Positions 33,519-40,131 of a DNA stretch of 46,617 bases are shown piece after piece (the first letter of the stretch is position 1; each line of letters starts with the position of its first letter). The DNA is from Scatomorpha sp964535405 (GTDB taxonomy: Bacteria; Bacillota; Clostridia; Oscillospirales; Oscillospiraceae). The DNA lies in contig CAZHUG010000012.1 in the NCBI GenBank assembly GCA_964535405.1, forward strand, positions 1 through 46,617. The letters run 5' to 3'. The notes beneath the pieces were generated by a model, which worked only from the letters and a program-made list of their open reading frames with translations, had not been told where the DNA came from and did not search any database. A program made the position numbers and the translations under genes.

Positions 33519-34526
33519 TTGGAAAAAATTGTTATTGGATTTTCAGGAGGAGTTGACTCCTCCGTCTCTGCCGCGTTGCTTATGGAACGCGGCTATGAGG
33601 TACACGGCGTATATCTCAACACAGGCGCAGGCGAGGCCGAGCTGGCGCGTGCCACCGCCGCCGCCATGGGCATCGGCTTTGAGGTCATAGACGCGCATGA
33701 TGCTCTGGAGCAGTCTGTGTGCAGGCCCTTTGCCGAGAGCTATCTTCGGGGCGAGACGCCAAACCCCTGTGTGCTGTGCAACCCTTCGGTCAAGTTTCGC
33801 CTACTCTGCGAGGCGGCGGACGAAATCGCCGCGGAGCATGTCGCCACCGGGCATTACGCCAGGGTCGAAAACGGCGCTCTCTATAAGGGCGAGCTCTCAA
33901 ACGACCAGAGCTACATGCTCTGCCGAATACTTCCGGAACAGCTAAAGCGGCTCGTCCTGCCCCTGGGCAGCTTTGAAAAACACGAGGTTCGCGCCATTGC
34001 GGAGCGACTCGGTCTCGCCAGCGCGAAGAAACCGGACAGCATGGAGATTTGCTTCATTCCCGACGGTGACCACGCCGCATGGATTGAAAGCCGTGGCGAA
34101 GCGCCCGGTCCCGGAAACCTCATATATAACGGCAAGGTCGTGGCCACTCACGGCGGTATCCATCGCTACACACTCGGTCAGCGCCGCGGGCTCGGCTTCG
34201 CCGCCGGACGGCGCATCTATGTCTCGGAAATTCGCCCCGAAACCAACGAGGTCGTGCTCTCAGACGGCGACGGACTCTTTGCCAGAAGTCTCAAGGCGCG
34301 CGATATGCGCTGGCTTGCTGCTATCCCCGACGGCGACTTTCCCTGCTCTGTGCGTGTGCGGCACTCCCGCACGGTCTACCCCGCTATTGCCCACGTCTGT
34401 GCCGGCGGCGTGGTGGAGCTGAGCTTTCCGGAGCCAGTTCGCGCCCCAACTCCCGGACAGGCAGCCGCCATCTACAAGGATGAGCAGGTCCTTGGCGGAG
34501 GAATGATCACAAGCTTTGAAATTTAA
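33519..34526 (+). CDS. mnmA: tRNA 2-thiouridylase (MnmA family, short variant)
   Basis: 335 residues from a TTG at 33519 behind GGGGGCG, giving the usual start EKIVIGFSGGVDSS; ATGs at 33492 and 33504 are alternatives. The PP-loop SGGVDSS activates the uridine, the cysteine pair lies in NPCVLCN and MEICFIPDG, and ATGHYAR plus HRYTLGQRRGLG are typical of MnmA. It is about 25-35 residues shorter than E. coli MnmA, mostly in the segment after the PP-loop, and has NPCVLCN where NPDVLCN/NPDVMCN is usual. It should thiolate U34 of tRNA for Lys, Glu and Gln; it may be a second-type paralogue. Confidence 0.82.
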   Translation: MEKIVIGFSGGVDSSVSAALLMERGYEVHGVYLNTGAGEAELARATAAAMGIGFEVIDAHDALEQSVCRPFAESYLRGETPNPCVLCNPSVKFRLLCEAADEIAAEHVATGHYARVENGALYKGELSNDQSYMLCRILPEQLKRLVLPLGSFEKHEVRAIAERLGLASAKKPDSMEICFIPDGDHAAWIESRGEAPGPGNLIYNGKVVATHGGIHRYTLGQRRGLGFAAGRRIYVSEIRPETNEVVLSDGDGLFARSLKARDMRWLAAIPDGDFPCSVRVRHSRTVYPAIAHVCAGGVVELSFPEPVRAPTPGQAAAIYKDEQVLGGGMITSFEI

Positions 34527-34532
34527 GACGCA

Positions 34533-34561
34533 ATACGCCCGGTCAGTGACCGGGCGTATGT
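34533..34561 (+). terminator. Hairpin terminator after mnmA
   Basis: An 11-bp stem (34533-34543 with 34549-34559) and 5-base loop, followed by GTTATT. The U-tract is short. Confidence 0.65.
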
Positions 34562-34570
34562 TATTCGCGC

Positions 34571-34599
34571 TTGACAAGTGCTGGTAAAAGGGGTATTCT
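34571..34599 (+). promoter_or_regulatory. Strong sigma-A promoter of the GntR/ABC operon
   Basis: TTGACA (34571-34576), 17 bases, TATTCT (34594-34599). Matches the consensus except one or two -10 bases. Confidence 0.85.
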
Positions 34600-34601
34600 A
34601 A

Positions 34602-34624
34602 CTGTACTAATATAGACGGTACAG
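34602..34624. promoter_or_regulatory. Inverted repeat at the transcription start (GntR operator candidate)
   Basis: CTGTAC (34602-34607) and GTACAG (34619-34624) are exact reverse complements, 11 bases apart, directly after the -10. YtrA-type GntR regulators usually repress their own operon from such a site. Confidence 0.55.
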
Positions 34625-34651
34625 CAGTGATCGATTTGGGGGTGAATTAGA

Positions 34652-35017
34652 TTGGTAAGCATCAATTTCAGAGATTCGCGGCCTATCTATGAACAGGTGA
34701 AGGATTCACTGCGCAGATTAATTGTTTCGGGCATACTGTCGGCTGATGAAAAGCTGCCTTCGGTGCGCGAGCTTGCAAGCCAGCTTGCAATAAACCCAAA
34801 TACTATACAGCGTGCTTATCGGGAGCTTGAGAACGAGGGTTACATCTGCTCAGTGCCCGGCAAGGGCAGTTTTGCCTGCGCACAAACGGACGTGAACGAG
34901 AACCGCCGCCGTGAGCTTCTGGCAAGCTTCGACGATATTGTGACGGAGCTTTTATATCTGGGACTAACATCGGCAATGCTGCACGAGAGGGTCGACAGCA
35001 AGGAGGCATCAGAATGA
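34652..35017 (+). CDS. GntR-family regulator, YtrA subfamily
   Basis: 121 residues. An N-terminal winged helix (PIYEQVKDSLRRLIVSGIL, LPSVRELASQLAINPNTIQR, YRELENEGYI) and only a short C-terminal tail, which defines the YtrA subfamily that controls ABC exporters. TTG start at 34652 with GGGGGTGAA upstream. Its stop overlaps the ABC ATPase start by four bases (ATGA). Likely autorepressor responding to a cell-envelope or drug signal. Confidence 0.9.
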   Translation: MVSINFRDSRPIYEQVKDSLRRLIVSGILSADEKLPSVRELASQLAINPNTIQRAYRELENEGYICSVPGKGSFACAQTDVNENRRRELLASFDDIVTELLYLGLTSAMLHERVDSKEASE

Positions 35018-35907
35018 TTGAAATGAAAAACGTTGTCAAGGACTTCGACGGCTTCCGTGCACTGGACGGCTTGTCCTTGAGTGTGCCGAGCGGCTCTGTA
35101 TACGGTCTGGTCGGGCCAAACGGAGCCGGAAAATCCACGGCAATCAGGCATCTGACCGGCATCTTTCGCCAGAACTCCGGCGAAGTGCTCGTGGACGGGC
35201 AGGCGATATACGAAAACCCGGGCGTAAAGTCGCGAATTGCCTATATCCCCGATGACATTTTCTATTTTTCACAGGCGTCTATACAGGACATGATGAAGTT
35301 TTATCGCGGGATATATCCCCGCTTCGACATGTCCCGCTTTGAGCACCTGTCGGAGGTCTTCGATATTGACCGCAAGCGCCCGATGCGCCGTCTCTCCAAG
35401 GGAATGCAGAAACAAGCTGCATTTTGGCTGGCGATCTCGATGCGCCCGGACATACTGATACTTGACGAGCCTGTCGACGGGCTGGACCCCGTGATGCGCC
35501 GCCAGGTCTGGAGCATAGCTATGCAGGACGTTGCGGAGAGTGGCACAACCGTGCTCGTCTCCTCGCACAACCTGCGCGAGCTTGAGGACGTTTGCGACAG
35601 GGTCGGAATAATCGACCGTGGCAAGCTGCTGCTTGAGCGCGGACTGTCGGATCTGCAGGAGAACATTTCAAAAATTCAGATTGCAATGCCGGACGGAATT
35701 GACATTCCCGCCGGGCTGGATATCATCCACTCAAGCGGCACAAGCCGGCTGAAAACGCTGATCGTCCGCGGCAAATCGGACGAGGCTATAGGGCTCCTCT
35801 CCGCGGCACAGCCCCTGTTTATGGACGCCGTGTCGCTGACGCTGGAGGAGATATTTATTTATGAACTGGGGGGTGCCGATTATGCGGTCAAAGACATCAT
35901 ACTTTGA
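35014..35907 (+). CDS. ABC exporter ATPase subunit
   Basis: 297 residues. Walker A GPNGAGKST, signature LSKGMQKQ, Walker B ILILDEPVDGLDP and switch His in VSSHNLRELED. The ABC-2/YtrB type; the C-terminal extra domain (about 225-297) is common in that group. Coupled to GntR before it and to the permease after it. Confidence 0.92.
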   Translation: MIEMKNVVKDFDGFRALDGLSLSVPSGSVYGLVGPNGAGKSTAIRHLTGIFRQNSGEVLVDGQAIYENPGVKSRIAYIPDDIFYFSQASIQDMMKFYRGIYPRFDMSRFEHLSEVFDIDRKRPMRRLSKGMQKQAAFWLAISMRPDILILDEPVDGLDPVMRRQVWSIAMQDVAESGTTVLVSSHNLRELEDVCDRVGIIDRGKLLLERGLSDLQENISKIQIAMPDGIDIPAGLDIIHSSGTSRLKTLIVRGKSDEAIGLLSAAQPLFMDAVSLTLEEIFIYELGGADYAVKDIIL

Positions 35908-37819
35908 TTCTATGCTCTTTCGCAAGACACTGACACGCTTTTGGCCGGTCTGGTTTGCATATGCGTTTGTTTGGCTTGTCGTTCTGCCGCTGCCATTGGG
36001 AAGTGATCTGGCGCGGGTCATGTCTTCCCCTAATTTCGTATATTCCGACACCTTATACACGCTCCAGTACAGCCCGCTCAACGTCGCTGTCACCGGCGGC
36101 CTGAGCATAAGCTTGATCTTCTGCTGCATCTCTGCCACCTGCGTATTCAGCCACCTTTATTCGTCCCGCGCCTCAGGTGCATACGCTGTACTGCCGATAC
36201 GCAGAGAGGGCGCGTTCATCTCAGTTGCGCTGGCAGGTATATTGCCGCTGCTATTGTCAAACGTCATCGTGTTTCTCGTAAGCCTGCTTACAGAGGTCGC
36301 GAGCGGCGCGGTGTTCCTGCCCGCTCTTTTGACATGGCTTGGGGCTGTCTCGCTGATAATCATCACCTTCTTCGGCATTGCCTCACTCTGCGCACAGCTC
36401 ACAGGCAACATAATTGTGTTGCCGCTGGTCTATTTGGTCTTAAACTTCGCCGCTGCGGCAGTCGAATTTTTGTCGAACTCACTTCTGGAGAGCCTTGTCT
36501 TTGGCTTCACCAGCAGGGATATGTTTTTAACGTTTCTCTCGCCCGGTATTCAGATTGCCTATGGCTGCTCGATTTCCCCGCATCTGGAGAACGACGTTGT
36601 TACAAGCTATAGCTTTAACGGCTGGGGAACTCTTTTGAGCTATGCCGCCGTGGGGCTTGTCTTTCTCGCGGCCGCGCTCGGGCTTTACCGCAGACGCCGC
36701 ATGGAGACTGCCGGTGACGTGGTCGCCGTGAACTGCCTGAAGCCTGTCTTCAAATATTGCATGGCCTTCGGCTGTGCTCTGCTCGCAGGCATATTGCTCT
36801 TATTGACTATCAGCTCCATTAACGTTGTCGAGCTCTCAGGGCTCATATACCTGGTCTTGTTTATGCTGCTGGGTGCGTTTATCGGCTATTTCGCCTCAGA
36901 AATGCTCATACACAAGAGCTACGCCGTTTTTCGCGGCGGCAGGCGCTGGCTGGGCCTCGGCGTTGTTTGCATACTCTGCGCAGCCGCTGTGTTTAGCTGG
37001 GAGTTCGACCTGTTTGGCTACGAGCGCCGCGTTCCGGAGGTCGATGATATTGAGAGCGTAAGCGCCCGTGTTTATGGCGGGAACATAATGCTCGAGCTGC
37101 CTGAAGATATCGCCCTTGCCACCCAGCTCCACCGGAATATCATCTCACACAAAGCAATACATGAAGCCTCCAGAGAGGATTTGACCATACAGTCTGTAAC
37201 TGACGAGGAGCTTCTAACAAGTTCCAGTGAGATATATGCCAAGTTTAACCTCACCTACTATCTGAAGGACGGCTCCAGACTCTCAAGGGCATATTCCCTT
37301 TCAGGCTGGACGACAGATGACGGCCACGCCTCAGACAGCATCGGTGACCTTTACGCTCTGCAGTCGCTGATGAATCTCCAGCCGCATCTTGAGGCACGAA
37401 CTCTCTTCGATTTTGAAGTCAACGAGAGCAACATAAGCTTTTGCAATGTTGACTATAATGAGTTTGAGGACAACGGGGATGTGTCCCAGCAGAGGATTAC
37501 GCTCACGGTGGACGAGGCGCTCGAGCTGTATTATGACTGCATAGTTCCCGACGTCAAGGACGGCAACATGGGCAAACTCTATATTATCACCGATAGCCAG
37601 TATGAGCGCTCTGTATACTCCAGCCATATAACCCTGAGCGTCTACAGTCAGGACAGCAGGGGTGAATATCTTTATGATTCGCCTTCCTTCACCCCGACAA
37701 TAGACTCTGCGCGCACCAACGCATGGCTGCTGGAGCACGGGGTGACTCAGTTGACCATCGCGGAAACATATAGAGGTAGGCTATATGGAGATATGGCTGT
37801 GCCGGCCTATGTGGGCTAA
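35882..37819 (+). CDS. Large ABC exporter permease with extracellular domain
   Basis: 645 residues from the ATG at 35882 (GGGGGG upstream), overlapping the ATPase gene by 26 bases; an ATG at 35861 would precede that ribosome site. About eight membrane helices in the first 370 residues, then a soluble C-terminal domain of about 270 residues after the last helix (near GLGVVCILCAAAVFSW), which I recall as DUF6449-like. The export substrate is unknown; YtrA-type operons often deal with lipid- or wall-active compounds. Confidence 0.78.
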   Translation: MRSKTSYFDSMLFRKTLTRFWPVWFAYAFVWLVVLPLPLGSDLARVMSSPNFVYSDTLYTLQYSPLNVAVTGGLSISLIFCCISATCVFSHLYSSRASGAYAVLPIRREGAFISVALAGILPLLLSNVIVFLVSLLTEVASGAVFLPALLTWLGAVSLIIITFFGIASLCAQLTGNIIVLPLVYLVLNFAAAAVEFLSNSLLESLVFGFTSRDMFLTFLSPGIQIAYGCSISPHLENDVVTSYSFNGWGTLLSYAAVGLVFLAAALGLYRRRRMETAGDVVAVNCLKPVFKYCMAFGCALLAGILLLLTISSINVVELSGLIYLVLFMLLGAFIGYFASEMLIHKSYAVFRGGRRWLGLGVVCILCAAAVFSWEFDLFGYERRVPEVDDIESVSARVYGGNIMLELPEDIALATQLHRNIISHKAIHEASREDLTIQSVTDEELLTSSSEIYAKFNLTYYLKDGSRLSRAYSLSGWTTDDGHASDSIGDLYALQSLMNLQPHLEARTLFDFEVNESNISFCNVDYNEFEDNGDVSQQRITLTVDEALELYYDCIVPDVKDGNMGKLYIITDSQYERSVYSSHITLSVYSQDSRGEYLYDSPSFTPTIDSARTNAWLLEHGVTQLTIAETYRGRLYGDMAVPAYVG

Positions 37820-37831
37820 CTAGGAATAGAA

Positions 37832-37864
37832 AAGGTGCGCTGCAAATGCAGCGCACCTTCTTTT
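37832..37864. terminator. Bidirectional terminator
   Basis: A 12-bp stem (37832-37843 with 37848-37859) and 4-base loop, followed by CTTTT on plus and TTCTATT on minus, between convergent genes. Confidence 0.85.
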
Positions 37865-37877
37865 GCATTTTTAGTTG

Positions 37878-39362
37878 TCAGGCCTTGATTGTCCGTACTG
37901 AGCGCTTTTTGCCGTACCAGAGAATTACTGTGAGGTAGGCAACCGCGGCAACGCCGCCGATTATGTAAGCTACGGTCCAGGGGAGATTAAATCCTATTGT
38001 GGCATTCATGATGAAGGTCACAGTCACGAAGGCATAGAATACGCCGGGAATGAGCGGCATCCACGCCCACTTGCCCTTGCCGTTTTCAAACATCCACACC
38101 GCAATGCAGACGAAGGCGAACAGTGCCAGAGTCTGGTTTGCCCAAGCAAAATATCTCCACATGATGTTGAAGCCGTTCGGGCTCATTTTGGCGAAGACAA
38201 TGAGAGCTGCAACAGCTGCGAAGATAACGGAGGACAGTGCGAGACGCTTTTTGTTCGAGCTCTGGTCAATGTGCAGGCAGTCGGCGAGCGTCATACGCAT
38301 TGCGCGCAGAGCCGTGTCGCCTGAGGTAATCGGCAGGACTATGACACCCGCAATGGCGATTATTCCACCCACAGGGCCGAGAATATCCTTGCAGATTATG
38401 CCGACAGCGTTGGTGGCAAGGCTGGGATTTGCCTCCTGCAGTCCGAGGTTGTACATGCCCATGGCACCGGCGGCCCAGACCATGGCGATGAAGCCTTCAA
38501 CAACCATCATGTTATAGAAAGTGTTGCGTCCCTGACGCTCACTCTTCATAGTGCGGGAGATGATGGCTGTCTGGGTCGAGTGGAAGCCCGATAGTATGCC
38601 GCAGGCCACCGTTATGAAGAATACAGGTATGAAATGGTTACCTCCGAAATAGTCACCGTAGAGCACGGTTGCCACGCCCTGATAGTTCCAGGTTGAATCC
38701 CAGAGCTCAACCAGCGGATAGCCCTTGGCGAAGATTCCGATGAATACGCCCAATGCGGAGAAGAGAAGGATTCCGCCAAACACAGGGTAAATTCTGCCGA
38801 TGATGGCGTCGATGGGGAAAACGGTCGCCACCAGATAATACACAAAGATTACACCGTAGATGACCCATGTCCAGGTGTCGTTAACAGCTCCGGACAGTCC
38901 GAACATCTGCTTTGCGGCGATGTCGCCGGGGGTGTATACGAAAACAGCACCGACCAGTAGCAGGAGCAGGCAGACAAAAACCTCATATATCCAGAACACG
39001 GTCTTGTTGGTGTACTTCTTGACCATGTCAGGCATCTGAGTGCCGCCGTCGCGCAGGCAGATCATACCCGAGAAGTAGTCGTGCATTGCGCCGCCAATTA
39101 TGTTTCCGATGGGAATAGTGATGAATGCAATGGGCCCAAACAGTATGCCCTGGATTGGTCCGAGGATCGGGCCTGTGCCCGCTATGTTCAGCAGGTTTAT
39201 CAGGCTGTTTTTCCATCCTCTCATGGGGACGTAGTCAACCCCATCTGTTTTTGTATATGCGGGCGTCTGCCGGTCATCCGGGCCGAAGACACGCTCGCAT
39301 AGCTTGCCATATACCACCGCACCAACGGCGAGTATAACGAGTCCCAACAGGAAAGTATACAT
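37878..39362 (-). CDS. cstA: CstA-family transporter (carbon starvation/pyruvate type)
   Basis: 494 residues, about 13 membrane helices. Characteristic CstA patterns: NIAGTGPILGPIQG, HDYFSGM, STQTAIISRTMKSE and GDTALRAMRM. It is the short form, well below the roughly 700 residues of E. coli CstA/BtsT. Relatives import pyruvate or peptides under carbon limitation. ATG at 39362 with GGGAGG upstream. Single gene. Confidence 0.88.
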   Translation of the reverse strand: MYTFLLGLVILAVGAVVYGKLCERVFGPDDRQTPAYTKTDGVDYVPMRGWKNSLINLLNIAGTGPILGPIQGILFGPIAFITIPIGNIIGGAMHDYFSGMICLRDGGTQMPDMVKKYTNKTVFWIYEVFVCLLLLLVGAVFVYTPGDIAAKQMFGLSGAVNDTWTWVIYGVIFVYYLVATVFPIDAIIGRIYPVFGGILLFSALGVFIGIFAKGYPLVELWDSTWNYQGVATVLYGDYFGGNHFIPVFFITVACGILSGFHSTQTAIISRTMKSERQGRNTFYNMMVVEGFIAMVWAAGAMGMYNLGLQEANPSLATNAVGIICKDILGPVGGIIAIAGVIVLPITSGDTALRAMRMTLADCLHIDQSSNKKRLALSSVIFAAVAALIVFAKMSPNGFNIMWRYFAWANQTLALFAFVCIAVWMFENGKGKWAWMPLIPGVFYAFVTVTFIMNATIGFNLPWTVAYIIGGVAAVAYLTVILWYGKKRSVRTIKA

Positions 39363-39497
39363 TATATTTCCTCCCTTTTATTTAGCGGTCACTCCGCTAC
39401 ATTTCCCATATCTATAATAGTCCACTGTTGTGTTAAATAACTATCACCTTTATTATCCAAAAGCGTAAAGATTGCATTAAGACTCTCTAGTCACCCT

Positions 39498-39526
39498 GCA
39501 TATCCCTGACTTTTGCGGCATAACAT
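39498..39526 (+). promoter_or_regulatory. Candidate sigma-E-type promoter of the YlmC/YmxH gene
   Basis: GCATATC (39498-39504), 14 bases, CATAACAT (39519-39526), similar to the mother-cell sigma-E pattern (KMATATT, N14, CATACANT) with a few mismatches in the -10. Confidence 0.35.
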
Positions 39527-39546
39527 TCCATGAAGGGGGCGATATA

Positions 39547-39828
39547 ATGAGCAGCCTGTTTTCGGAAATGAAATACAAAGAGGTCATCGACCTCAAGAGC
39601 GGGCAGCGTCTCGGCTATGTTTGCGACGCGGAGATTGATCCGGTGGATGGTAAAATAATCTCTCTTATTGTCCCCGGTCAAGGGCGCGCAGGCGGACTCT
39701 TAGGCCGGGACGATGATTACGTTCTGGCGTGGAACAGCATAACCAGACTTGGAAATGATATAATACTTGTCGATCTGGACAGAGAGCCGACGCGCAGACG
39801 ACGGGAAAAAAGGCCGTTTTTATACTAG
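39547..39828 (+). CDS. YlmC/YmxH-family PRC-barrel sporulation protein
   Basis: 93 residues with a PRC-barrel-like core: KEVIDLKSGQRLGYVCDAEID, GKIISLIVPG, DDYVLAWNSITRLGNDIILVD. The family occurs in spore-formers and is annotated as sporulation-related; the molecular role is unknown. ATG at 39547 with AAGGGGGCG upstream. A long hairpin follows. Confidence 0.85.
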   Translation: MSSLFSEMKYKEVIDLKSGQRLGYVCDAEIDPVDGKIISLIVPGQGRAGGLLGRDDDYVLAWNSITRLGNDIILVDLDREPTRRRREKRPFLY

Positions 39829-39850
39829 GTAACAGCTATCATATGTACAG

Positions 39851-39905
39851 ATAATAGAGCCCGGATTCCCACTTGTAATATTAGTGGGAGCCGGGCTCTA
39901 TTATT
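39851..39905 (+). terminator. Long hairpin terminator
   Basis: A 14-bp outer stem (39851-39864 with 39891-39904) and a further inner stem of about seven base pairs, followed by T-rich sequence. Closes the YlmC/YmxH transcript. Confidence 0.75.
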
Positions 39906-40056
39906 GCCAGCAACGGCGGATGGCACAGTCGCCCTTCAGCGGCGGAGAGCAGAAACGCCGTGTGCATCGGGCGTATCCTGGTGATTGGCAACATTGACTA
40001 TGTGCGTAAGGTAACTTGACTAATCGGGCTCAAAATTCGAGCCCGATACTTTATGC
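39906..40056. other. Intergenic stretch with a second hairpin
   Basis: No gene seen. A 9-bp inverted repeat (40023-40031 with 40039-40047) lies just before the next promoter and covers where a -35 would be, so it could be an operator or a weak terminator. Confidence 0.35.
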
Positions 40057-40062
40057 TATAAT
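40054..40062 (+). promoter_or_regulatory. Extended -10 promoter of the ABC-FtsX/MATE operon
   Basis: TGC-TATAAT (TATAAT at 40057-40062), a perfect -10 with extended element. The -35 is weak and overlaps the inverted repeat at 40023-40047. Confidence 0.6.
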
Positions 40063-40131
40063 GTAGAAATGTTCACAATTAACCTATATAATGACTAGTC
40101 ATCTGATGCTTTAAGGAAAGGATTTGTTTTT

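Noticed and set aside
39906..40022. Possible small RNA between two hairpins
   Set aside because: No promoter with proper spacing and no U-tract after the second hairpin.
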